Source: VXYL01 sp965116935 (lineage in GTDB: Bacteria > Pseudomonadota > Gammaproteobacteria > Pseudomonadales > Azotimanducaceae). Taken from it: DNA of 64,000 bases. Under the pieces are notes generated by a model that was not told the DNA's origin, searched no databases, and was given only the letters and a program-made list of their open reading frames with translations. The first letter of the stretch is position 1. Each line of letters begins with the position of its first letter. The translations under genes and the position numbers were made by a program. This document shows positions 1 through 7,339 of the stretch, one piece after another. The DNA is taken from positions 2,294,001-2,358,000 of the forward strand of contig OZ220737.1 of NCBI GenBank assembly GCA_965116935.1, given 5' to 3'.

Positions 1-322
1 TTTCGGCCCTGTGCTCGAGACCTTCGTTTTCGGCGAATTGACCAAGCATGCCGGCTGGTCGGACGACCGCATTGCGTTCGCCCATTTTCGTGACAAGGAG
101 GTCAATGAGGTCGACATCGTCCTTGAAAACGACGAGGGGCGAGTCGTGGGTGTGGAAGTGAAAGCCGCTGCATCGGTTACGTCGGCCGATTTTGCCGGTA
201 TGCGTCGCCTAGCCGAAGCCTGTGGAGAGCGCTTCGCTTTGGGCATGGTTCTCTACGACCACGACCGCGTCGTCCCGTTCGGTGACCGCATGCTCGCGGT
301 GCCAATCTCGGCATTGTGGTAG
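1..322 (+). CDS. DUF4143 ATPase, C-terminal part (5' end outside window)
   Basis: The frame is open from base 2 and ends at TAG 320-322, so these are the last ~106 residues of a gene that starts before the window. It shows the C-terminal half of AAA+/DUF4143 ATPases: 'FGPVLETFVFGEL', then the restriction-nuclease-like strands with EVD (in 'EVNEVDIVL') and EVK (in 'VVGVEVKAA'), the E-x-D...E-x-K pattern of this family. The Walker ATPase half is not visible. Two more DUF4143 ATPases follow at once, so the window opens inside a cluster of them. The cellular role of the family is not settled; transposon, toxin-antitoxin-like and defence roles have all been suggested. Confidence 0.8.
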   Translation, partial: FGPVLETFVFGELTKHAGWSDDRIAFAHFRDKEVNEVDIVLENDEGRVVGVEVKAAASVTSADFAGMRRLAEACGERFALGMVLYDHDRVVPFGDRMLAVPISALW

Positions 323-416
323 AGCGCTCCCGCCACACAGACATTTCGTCTCACCGGCACAGCAGGCGATGTCTCACGACCAATCTGGAACTGAGATGGC
401 CCCCACGGGGCGACTT

Positions 417-453
417 CCTTGAAAATCCTACCTTGAAGAGACGATTTTCAAGG
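417..453. promoter_or_regulatory. Inverted repeat upstream of the DUF4143 ATPase gene
   Basis: CCTTGAAAATC (417-427) is matched by its exact reverse complement GATTTTCAAGG (443-453) across a 15-base spacer. The second arm ends 16 bases before the ATG at 470. The spacing and A/T-richness suit an operator or an RNA hairpin in the leader. The symmetry is seen; its function is inferred. Confidence 0.45.
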
Positions 454-469
454 ATTATCGTACGCAGCC

Positions 470-1645
470 ATGCTGATCCCGCGGCCTCAGGTGACCCAAC
501 GCATCGCCCGTTCCTTTCGGGTGCATCCTGCCGTTGCCATCACCGGTCCGCGGCAATGCGGCAAGACCACGCTGGCGGAGCAGTTTGCGTTGGCGGGAGC
601 GCCGGCCAGTGAGGATGCGCAGGTTGCGCATTTTGACCTTGAGCGGGCCGCGGATCGGCAGCGGCTCCAAACGCCGGAACAAACCTTGTCGCCGCTCAAG
701 GGCCTGGTCGTCATTGACGAGATTCAGCGGGAACCCGGCCTGTTCGAAGCGCTGCGGGTGCTGCTCGATCGTCGCGACTGGCCGGCTCGTTACCTGATTC
801 TCGGCAGCGCTTCGCCCGCGCTCATGCAAGGCGCGTCCGAGACGTTGGCGGGTCGTGTGGGCGTGGTCGATCTTGGGGGCTTCGACTTGGCGGAGGTGGC
901 GCGGGATCAGTGGCGCAGTCTGTGGCACCGGGGCGCGTTTCCTCGCAGCTTCCTTGCTGAGGACGAAGGCTCGTCCGCGTTGTGGCGGGAGGCGTTTGTC
1001 GAGACCTTCCTGCTGCGGGACATCGTGGCACTTGGCATCACGGTTCCGGCGGAGGCTCTGCGTCGGTTTTGGACGATGGTTGCTCATTATCACGGCCAAG
1101 TCTGGAACGCGGCCGAGTTCGCGCGCGCCATCGGTACAGGTCAGGCAGCAGCGCGGCGCCATCTCGACATTCTTGCCGCGGCACGCATGGTGCGCGTCCT
1201 GCCGCCTTGGTTCGAGAATCTGAAGAAGCGTCAGGTGCGGGCACCGAAAATCTACGTGCGCGACAGCGGGATGCTGCACACCTTGCTGGGCCTTGGCACG
1301 GCCGATGCGCTGCATGGCCATCCGAAGGTGGGGGCATCGTTTGAGGGCTTCGCCATCGAACAGATCCTGTCGTGCTTCGCGATCCGGGAGGCATATTTCT
1401 GGCGCACGCACGGGGGAGCGGAGCTCGACCTTCTCCTCAACGTGAACGGCAGGCGCATGGGCTTTGAGTTCAAGCATTCCGACGCGCCGGGCACAACCAA
1501 ATCCATGCATTCCGCCATGCAGGACTTGCGCCTCGACCACCTTTGGGTGGTGTATCCAGGCGACGAGAGGTACCCGCTGGCCGAACGCATCACTGCCTTG
1601 CCTGTGCGTGACATACCAAGCCTCGCCTTGGCCAAGGGCAACTGA
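470..1645 (+). CDS. AAA+ ATPase with DUF4143 domain
   Basis: 391 residues, complete. Walker A is GPRQCGKTT near residue 26 and Walker B is in 'GLVVIDEIQ' near residue 84, followed by the 'LILGSASPAL' sensor stretch typical of the family. The C-terminal DUF4143 half has 'GGAELDLLL' and 'MGFEFKHSD', the E-x-D...E-x-K nuclease-like residues. The ATG at 470 starts just before the conserved 'PRPQVTQRI' beginning. It follows another DUF4143 gene by 147 bases on the same strand, and its stop codon (1643-1645) abuts the stop of the convergent DUF4143 gene (1646). The family is common in mobile or accessory DNA and has no firmly assigned function. Confidence 0.88.
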   Translation: MLIPRPQVTQRIARSFRVHPAVAITGPRQCGKTTLAEQFALAGAPASEDAQVAHFDLERAADRQRLQTPEQTLSPLKGLVVIDEIQREPGLFEALRVLLDRRDWPARYLILGSASPALMQGASETLAGRVGVVDLGGFDLAEVARDQWRSLWHRGAFPRSFLAEDEGSSALWREAFVETFLLRDIVALGITVPAEALRRFWTMVAHYHGQVWNAAEFARAIGTGQAAARRHLDILAAARMVRVLPPWFENLKKRQVRAPKIYVRDSGMLHTLLGLGTADALHGHPKVGASFEGFAIEQILSCFAIREAYFWRTHGGAELDLLLNVNGRRMGFEFKHSDAPGTTKSMHSAMQDLRLDHLWVVYPGDERYPLAERITALPVRDIPSLALAKGN

Positions 1646-2815
1646 TCAGAGGCTCCACAGCACTTCCGGGAAGTTGGCCGCTGTCACAGTGATGGCCTCG
1701 TTGGCGTGGGGGAAGGTCTCGTAGAAATCGTCGAGTGCTCGTAGGTGCCGTTCGGTGGCGCCTTCCAAGGTGACTTGGATTGGGGTGGGGCTGCGGCCGG
1801 ATTGGACGACGAAATCGACCTCGCCGGCCTTGCGCCAATAGAAGACCTCGTCGCAGCGCTTCTTGAGTTCGATGAATGTGGCGCATTCAAGGGCCTTGCC
1901 AAGGTCCTCGCCAGTGCGCGTCACCGAGACTCGGCGCAACCCTGTGTCCACGGGGTAGTACTTGCGGTTCCGCTGGGCGCGCTTGCGTTCCGAGAATGCG
2001 AACCAGGGGCAGGCGAAGAGTAGATACGCTTGCTCGCAAGCGTCCAAGTAGGTGGCTACCGTTTCGACGGCGACACCGCTGGCGGCGGCGATGCGGCGCA
2101 GGCTGAGTTCAGAGCCGGCGGACTCGAACACCATCTGCGCGATCTGTCGTAAGGCCAGCGACGACCTTGCACCGACCCGCTCGCGCACGTCGCGTTGCAG
2201 GATGTCCACGAAATACTGCCGCAGAAGGAGGTCGGCGTCGACGCTCGCGAGCGGTTCCGGAAAGCCGCCGCGAAGCAGGAAGTCCGTAAGGCTGGCCGCC
2301 GGGTGCATCTGCCGGAACTCCGCAAAGTCGAACGGGAAGAGCTCGACCGTGATGTGCCGACCGGTCAGCACGGAAGACAGTTCGCCGGACAACAGGTGGG
2401 CGTTGGAGCCACTGACGACGAACTGAAAGCGGCCGGGCCGCTCGAGCTTGCTTCGGAGCCATCGTTCCCATCCGGCAACCCATTGGATTTCGTCGAGAAA
2501 GATCGTGAGCCTTTCGGCATCCGAGCGCAGCTCGCCGAACGCTTGAGTGACGCGTTCGAGCGTCTCGAAGTGGAGCTCGCCGGCGAGGCGGGGATCCTCG
2601 AAGTTGACGAACAGACAGTCGCGCCGGTGGAGTCCATAGTGGCCGATCATCTGCGTGAGCAGCGTGGACTTGCCGCAGCGCCGGACGCCTTGGAGGACGA
2701 GCGCCACGCGGCCGCTGAGGGAGTCCGGCAACTCGATCGCGCGCGGGATGGACGGTGAGGGCGCCGCATCCCAAAAGCTCCAAGTGGCCGCGATGTCGAG
2801 CAGCTTATCGGCCAT
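1646..2815 (-). CDS. AAA+ ATPase with DUF4143 domain, second clade
   Basis: 389 residues from ATG 2815 (MADKLLDIAATW). The frame stays open ~90 codons further upstream, but that stretch crosses a dispersed palindrome and operator-like repeats, so I reject the longer start. Walker A is GVRRCGKST and Walker B 'LTIFLDEIQW'. The C-terminal domain keeps EVDFVV but has 'PIQVTLE' where the two other DUF4143 proteins here have E-x-K, so any nuclease-like activity is doubtful; this is a known subtype of the family. The gene is convergent with the preceding DUF4143 gene with no gap. Three evenly spaced TTGTCGA boxes upstream suggest tight control. Confidence 0.87.
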   Translation of the reverse strand: MADKLLDIAATWSFWDAAPSPSIPRAIELPDSLSGRVALVLQGVRRCGKSTLLTQMIGHYGLHRRDCLFVNFEDPRLAGELHFETLERVTQAFGELRSDAERLTIFLDEIQWVAGWERWLRSKLERPGRFQFVVSGSNAHLLSGELSSVLTGRHITVELFPFDFAEFRQMHPAASLTDFLLRGGFPEPLASVDADLLLRQYFVDILQRDVRERVGARSSLALRQIAQMVFESAGSELSLRRIAAASGVAVETVATYLDACEQAYLLFACPWFAFSERKRAQRNRKYYPVDTGLRRVSVTRTGEDLGKALECATFIELKKRCDEVFYWRKAGEVDFVVQSGRSPTPIQVTLEGATERHLRALDDFYETFPHANEAITVTAANFPEVLWSL

Positions 2816-2890
2816 TTGTCGAGTTAAATCTACGGTAGGTATTTTGTCGATCCTACTCGACGCTTTCTCTATTGTCGAGTGTGCTCGACA
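2816..2890 (-). promoter_or_regulatory. Three TTGTCGA boxes with 28-bp period, operator array
   Basis: TTGTCGA occurs on the plus strand at 2816-2822, 2844-2850 and 2872-2878, exactly 28 bases apart. The last belongs to a palindrome TGTCGAG-TGTG-CTCGACA (2873-2890), and an inverted partial box (CTCGAC) lies near 2857. The array sits directly upstream of, and touches, the start codon of the minus-strand DUF4143 gene, so binding there would block transcription or initiation. The regulator is unknown. The spacing is seen; the operator role is inferred. Confidence 0.5.
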
Positions 2891-2943
2891 TTTGGAGGGC
2901 CCGACTAGGCGGCGCACGCGCACGAGGAAGGCCACCCGAAGAA

Positions 2944-2963
2944 GGGCGACGCATGCGTCGCCC
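2944..2963. repeat. Dispersed 20-bp palindrome GGGCGACGCATGCGTCGCCC
   Basis: A perfect palindrome between the DUF4143 gene and the hydrolase gene. Identical copies lie at 58456-58475 and 63017-63036. It behaves as a REP-like dispersed element of this genome and inflates false upstream extensions of neighbouring genes. Confidence 0.75.
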
Positions 2964-3005
2964 TGCCCGGCAGCCGGGTGCGTCGTCGCCAAGTCCGACA
3001 GACTG

Positions 3006-3953
3006 CTAGTGCATTGCTGCGAGGACCAGTTCGCCGTCGTCGCCGATGAAATCCAACATTGCCGCGACGCACTGCTCCGGTTCTTCAAGCTGCAGGAAGT
3101 GGGTTGTCTCCGATATGAAGTCGTAGTTTAGCGCGCCGATTTCGTCCATTGTCACGGTGGGCAGGAACGAATGGGGCGCTAGGGGGTCGCTGCCGATCAC
3201 CTTCACGGGACAGGCAATGGCGCCCACATCCACCGTGGCAGCGTAGGGGTAGCCTTGTTCGCTGACCTGCGCTTCGTACTCCCGAGGACACCGCAGAGTA
3301 AAGCCGGGCTCTTCGTCTGCGGCCCGCAGTGTCGTCTGTGCCAGAAGCTCGGCAACGCCCGGCCGCAGGCGCTCAAACGCAGGCGTCCGGCGCAGCCGCT
3401 CCGCGAATGCACCCTCGCTGTCGAAGGAACTGCGGCGGCGCAAGGCGCCTTTGACCATCTGCGCCATGGTCGTCTTGAGGCGTTCTCTGTGGTTGGGGTG
3501 GCAGCCTTGGGGGCAAATGAAGGGGTCGAACAGCACCAGCGCGGCGAACGACGCCGCTCCCGAGCACGCCTCGATCGCCGCCGTCTGCCCCGACAGGGAA
3601 TGGAACACGCCGATCGCCGGCTTTACTCCGAACGCGCGCTCGATCGCCTGTGCCACGGTGGTCATGTCGCGAACGAAGGTCGGAATGGCGTGCGCCTCGA
3701 GTTCCCCGACCGGGTTCCATCCGTGATTACGAAAATCGTAAACCACCACGTCGAACCGGTCCGTGAGCAGGCTCCAGAACGGATAGTAGGCGTCCGCGGC
3801 GAAGCCGTTGGCGTGGCTCAGCACAATGCGCGTTCCGGCAGGATTGCCGTGGCGGCGCACGACGATCTCGGTACCGTCGTCCATCACGGCTGCTGTGGTC
3901 GCCACGGGCGCCGGCACTCTCCATCGCAACTCGCCGGGCCCGCTCGGCTTCAA
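3006..3953 (-). CDS. Alpha/beta-hydrolase fold protein
   Basis: 315 residues. Alpha/beta hydrolase signatures: 'VVLSHANGFAAD'-type oxyanion loop ('RIVLSHANGFA', ~45-55), 'VVYDFRNHG', and a nucleophile elbow 'GVFHSLSGQ' with Ser as the likely nucleophile; the C-terminal 'ETTHFLQLEEPE' supplies the catalytic His. The substrate cannot be told; the fold includes esterases, lipases and C-C hydrolases. It is cytoplasmic, with no signal peptide. The ATG overlaps the stop of the upstream PLP decarboxylase by four bases (ATGA, 3950-3953), so the two are translationally coupled and probably act on linked substrates. Confidence 0.82.
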   Translation of the reverse strand: MKPSGPGELRWRVPAPVATTAAVMDDGTEIVVRRHGNPAGTRIVLSHANGFAADAYYPFWSLLTDRFDVVVYDFRNHGWNPVGELEAHAIPTFVRDMTTVAQAIERAFGVKPAIGVFHSLSGQTAAIEACSGAASFAALVLFDPFICPQGCHPNHRERLKTTMAQMVKGALRRRSSFDSEGAFAERLRRTPAFERLRPGVAELLAQTTLRAADEEPGFTLRCPREYEAQVSEQGYPYAATVDVGAIACPVKVIGSDPLAPHSFLPTVTMDEIGALNYDFISETTHFLQLEEPEQCVAAMLDFIGDDGELVLAAMH

Positions 3954-5359
3954 GTGCGCGCCTCGTCAACACGCCACTCGCCCTCGGCCACGGCTTCCTC
4001 GCCGAGCCGCACGACCAAATCCAGCGTCTTGCGCACGTCCTCCCATGTGGTGGTGTGGTTGATGATGCAGAGCCGCAAGGAGAAGACTCCTTTCAGCGAT
4101 GTGGATGAGAAAAAAGCCAGTTCGTCCCAGAACACATGCGTCAGCACCCTCTTGTTCAGGGCCTCCAAGGCGTCTTCGTCCTGGCCGCCGGGATTGACGC
4201 GGAAGCACACGATTCCCAGCGAAACCGGCGCCGTCGACTCCAGCGTCGGCGAAGACTCCACGTACGCCTCCGCCCGCCGCGCGAGGTCGAGCCCGTTCTG
4301 CACTGCGGCACGAAACGCGGACATGCCGAAGGTCTGCACGGACATCCAGATCTTGAGTGCCCGTGCCGCCCTGCTGAGCTGCAGGCCCCGATCGGCGAAG
4401 TTGGGATGATTGGCGCCCCAAACCGTGTCCTGAAGCACGTCGTTGCCGATCAGGAAGGCGCCCTCGAGGTGATCCGCGTTCCTGACCATCAGCACGCCGG
4501 CCTCGTAGGGCTGGAAGAACCATTTGTGGGCATCGAGCCCTACGGAATCTGCCCTGTCGATGCCAGCGAGCCGTTCCCTTCCTTCCTCGGTCACCACCGA
4601 GAACCCGCCGTAGGCCGCATCCGCATGCAGCCAAATGCCCTTGCGCCCGCACCAGTCGGCCATGTCCGCGAGCGGATCGACCGCGCCCGTACTGCTCGTC
4701 CCAGCATTGGCGCACACCGCCAAGGGTACCAACCCGTTGGCGCGATCCTCGCTGACCAGACGCCGCAGCTCGGCCAGGTCCATGCGGAAGTGGTCATCCG
4801 AACGAACCAGGCGAATGTGCTCACGCCGCACGCCGGCGATCAGCGCCGCCCGCTTCAAGGCGCCATGCGACTGATCGCTCATATAGACGGTCGGACGCTC
4901 CGGGTGCCCGGCGGCCTCCCTCGCCGCCACCAGCGCCTCGACGCTCGCCGCCGAGCCACCGGTTGTCAGCAGCCCGCCAGCCGTCTCGGGATAGCCGAGC
5001 CAGCCGCGCACCCAGTCCACGACGATCAGTTCCAGTTGGCTTGTCCCGCTCGACACGAGCCAGGTGCATGAGTTGATGTTGAATCCAGCGGCGAGGAAGT
5101 CGGCCACGACGCCGGGCCATGTGGGAGACGACGGCACGAAGCCGAAGGCGCGGGGATGGTCCAGCCGAGCGGCGAACGGCAGCACATCGTTGGCTGCCTG
5201 ATGCAAAACCTCCTCGGCCGGCCGGCTGTCTTCTGGCGGGGCCAAATCGAGACGGTCCTCAAGTACCTGGCGGAACTCACCGTCCCAGGCAATGGCCTGT
5301 CCTAGGCCGTCTATCCTGGCTATAAGCAGTTCCAGTGCAGCAGTGCCCAACTGCCGCAT
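3950..5359 (-). CDS. Group II pyridoxal-phosphate-dependent amino acid decarboxylase
   Basis: 469 residues, the normal length for aromatic-L-amino-acid / tyrosine decarboxylases. The lysine that binds PLP is in 'SVGLDAHKWFFQPYEAG'. The Asp-His stretch 'LHADAAYGG' and 'GTSSTGAVDPL' (PLP phosphate and ring contacts) are also present, as is the N-terminal 'HPRAFGFVPS'. Start: ATG 5359 (MRQLGTAALELL) is chosen because the frame upstream runs through the Nudix gene; a TTG a few codons earlier is possible. It lies 38 bases after the Nudix stop and overlaps the hydrolase start. Reaction: decarboxylation of an aromatic or related amino acid to the amine; exact substrate unknown. Confidence 0.88.
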   Translation of the reverse strand: MRQLGTAALELLIARIDGLGQAIAWDGEFRQVLEDRLDLAPPEDSRPAEEVLHQAANDVLPFAARLDHPRAFGFVPSSPTWPGVVADFLAAGFNINSCTWLVSSGTSQLELIVVDWVRGWLGYPETAGGLLTTGGSAASVEALVAAREAAGHPERPTVYMSDQSHGALKRAALIAGVRREHIRLVRSDDHFRMDLAELRRLVSEDRANGLVPLAVCANAGTSSTGAVDPLADMADWCGRKGIWLHADAAYGGFSVVTEEGRERLAGIDRADSVGLDAHKWFFQPYEAGVLMVRNADHLEGAFLIGNDVLQDTVWGANHPNFADRGLQLSRAARALKIWMSVQTFGMSAFRAAVQNGLDLARRAEAYVESSPTLESTAPVSLGIVCFRVNPGGQDEDALEALNKRVLTHVFWDELAFFSSTSLKGVFSLRLCIINHTTTWEDVRKTLDLVVRLGEEAVAEGEWRVDEART

Positions 5360-5397
5360 CGCCTCCGGGGTCAACGCATGACACGCCCCTATGCGGG

Positions 5398-5877
5398 CTA
5401 GTCGCGAAGCGAAATCGGTTGCGGTGGTGCTCCCTTGGCAAAGATGCCAGCGACGAGGCGAGGCAAGGATCGGGGTGCGAACACATCGTTGCCAACGTTC
5501 TCTAGGGCCGCCGCCGACCACCAGCGGAACTCGTGGAAGATGCCCACTTCGCTTTGTTCGGGGTTGTGGGCAGAGGTGGGTTGGAAGCGCGGCGTGACCA
5601 CGAGATAGATGTCCTCGTGCTGCTCGGTGCAGCCGCCACTGCGACCAAACCGATGCGTACGCTGCCATATCAGACGCGGTGGGCTGGAGACGGTGAGCCC
5701 CGTCTCCTCCCAAACCTCACGCCGCAGCGCGTCGAGCCGCCCCTCGCCCGGCTTGACGCCGCCACCCGGCAGCAACCAGAAGTCCCCGTTCCCGTCAGGC
5801 CGCTGCATGCGCAGCAGCAGCACGCTCTCGTCCGCCTCCGACACGATCAGGGCCCGCACGGCCTGACGATGTTGCAC
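5398..5877 (-). CDS. Nudix hydrolase
   Basis: 159 residues from a GTG at 5877. The Nudix box is complete: 'GGVKPGEGRLDALRREVWEE' followed by TGL (G-x5-E-x7-REUxEExGU). The domain hydrolyses nucleoside diphosphates linked to another group; which one cannot be said. The frame is open to an ATG at 5970, but those codons lie in a dispersed palindrome (5891-5933), so I prefer the GTG that begins the first conserved strand ('VQHRQAVRALIV'). First gene of a probable operon with the PLP decarboxylase and hydrolase. Confidence 0.83.
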   Translation of the reverse strand: MQHRQAVRALIVSEADESVLLLRMQRPDGNGDFWLLPGGGVKPGEGRLDALRREVWEETGLTVSSPPRLIWQRTHRFGRSGGCTEQHEDIYLVVTPRFQPTSAHNPEQSEVGIFHEFRWWSAAALENVGNDVFAPRSLPRLVAGIFAKGAPPQPISLRD

Positions 5878-5890
5878 GATCGACCTATCC

Positions 5891-5933
5891 GGAGGGAGGG
5901 CGTCTCGCCCTCCATACGCGCCGCAAGGCGCGT
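5891..5933. repeat. Dispersed palindromic repeat, GAGGGCGTCTCGCCCTC family
   Basis: Two adjacent palindromes: GGAGGGAGGGCGTCTCGCCC... (5891-5913) and ACGCGCC-GCAA-GGCGCGT (5916-5933). The same pair occurs at 24139-24180, and a variant at 16010-16041. Probably a REP-type element, or a transcript-end hairpin between the DUF1501 gene and the Nudix gene. Confidence 0.65.
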
Positions 5934-5997
5934 CTTCGAGACGACGTCCGCATCGCCGCAAACTCCACAAGCGCGACGGTCAGTGTAGCCGACCTAC

Positions 5998-7293
5998 CTA
6001 ACCGAAGAAGCGAAAGTCCTCGGTGTTGTGGAATGGAAAGGCGGCGGCGAAGGGGGATTCTTCCAAGCCCAGGTAGCGGCGCAGGGCCTTGTGTACGTGT
6101 TTGGGGTAGATGATGGTGCCTTGGGTGTCGTCTCGTTGCAGGGTCGCTGGGTTGATCTTCTGCGCGAAGTGCAGGTCGTCGGTCTCGCCGATGGTGCGGC
6201 CTGTCCAGGGTTGGTTCTTTTCCATGATGACGAAGCTGCCGATGGGCCAGTGGTCCTTGCCGTCCTCGGCGTTGTAGTGGTTGGTGCGGCCGAAGTCGGA
6301 GCCGATCACCACCACGAGGCGGTCGGCGATGCCGTGGGTTTCGGCGTATTCCCAGAGGTAGTCCACGCTGCCGGTGAGGGCGCCCAAGAGCCAACCTTGC
6401 TTGGCGTCGTTGCTTCGATGCGTGTCGAAGCCACTCAGGAAGAGGTCGGCGCTCACGGCGATGCCCGTCTTGAATGCCAACACCGATAGCTGGGCCTGCC
6501 GCCTCAGGCCGTTTTGAAAGGTGTCGCCGTCATATGCGTACTGCTCATCCTGTTCGAGTTGGTCGTCCGGCGGCAGCGCTTCGGCGTAGCGCTTCAGCCC
6601 TTCGGTTGAAGCCGACGACAGCGCGGATTGGTAGTGCAATCGGTTGCGCGCCTGACGCGGCATCAAGCCTGGCGTCTCGTTCAGGCGGGCGATGCGCTTC
6701 GCGCGATACTGCTGCAGCGTGGTCCATTCGTGTGGCCGGAGAAGCTCTTCGTTGGTGTGGACGCGATTGGTGTACGCCAGCGCCCGGATTCGCCGTGCCT
6801 CCGACAGGCGCGTGAAGCGCGTGACGCCGCCGGTGGCGGCGAAGCCGCCGAAGTTGAGATAGCTGAGCGGCATGTCCGGCGAATGATGCGCGGCCAAAAG
6901 GGCGGTCATGGTCGGGAAGCCCTCGGCGTTGCGGCCGCTCCAGTTGTGTGTGACGCCCACGGTGTGGGAGTTGGTCTGTGCGTCCACGCCGTTGATGACG
7001 AGCATGCGCCGGTGATACTTGCGGAAGAAGGCGGTGTTGCCTGCGAACGGGGCGTAGCGAATGCCGCCGGCCTCTTCGATGGTGCTCCGCTCCGCCCAAT
7101 GGTTGATGACGGGTTCGCCCGGCACGTTGGTCTTGGGGTCGCAGAAGCTCGTGGGATCCCAGCCGCCGTCAGCCTGGACGAAGACGAAGAGCTTGCCGGT
7201 GTAGTCGTCGGCGCGGGCGAGCGGCAGGTGAAAGGCGCCCCACCCGGCAGCGGTGCCGCCGACCAATGCCTTGAGCGCCCGGCGGCGGTTCAC
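5998..7293 (-). CDS. DUF1501-like exported protein
   Basis: 431 residues. The N-terminus MNRRRALKALVGGTAAGWGA ending in 'LARAD' looks like a Tat-type signal (RR followed by a hydrophobic Ala/Gly stretch), so export in folded form is likely. The mature part has the sulfatase/alkaline-phosphatase-like layout of DUF1501 ('LFVFVQADGGWDPT', 'VIGSDFGRTNHYN'), including the late DFGRT motif. In other bacteria DUF1501 genes sit beside a large multidomain c-type cytochrome gene, as here: the diheme protein gene ends 46 bases upstream on the same strand, indicating one operon and a shared periplasmic role. Substrate unknown. Confidence 0.8.
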   Translation of the reverse strand: MNRRRALKALVGGTAAGWGAFHLPLARADDYTGKLFVFVQADGGWDPTSFCDPKTNVPGEPVINHWAERSTIEEAGGIRYAPFAGNTAFFRKYHRRMLVINGVDAQTNSHTVGVTHNWSGRNAEGFPTMTALLAAHHSPDMPLSYLNFGGFAATGGVTRFTRLSEARRIRALAYTNRVHTNEELLRPHEWTTLQQYRAKRIARLNETPGLMPRQARNRLHYQSALSSASTEGLKRYAEALPPDDQLEQDEQYAYDGDTFQNGLRRQAQLSVLAFKTGIAVSADLFLSGFDTHRSNDAKQGWLLGALTGSVDYLWEYAETHGIADRLVVVIGSDFGRTNHYNAEDGKDHWPIGSFVIMEKNQPWTGRTIGETDDLHFAQKINPATLQRDDTQGTIIYPKHVHKALRRYLGLEESPFAAAFPFHNTEDFRFFG

Positions 7294-7339
7294 GGCTCTG
7301 CTCGCATCAGGAGTTGCGCCACCACGTGTCCCCCGCCAA

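Noticed and set aside
2816..3088. Longer N-terminus for the minus-strand DUF4143 gene
   Set aside because: The extra ~91 codons overlap the hydrolase gene end, the GCATGC palindrome and the operator boxes.
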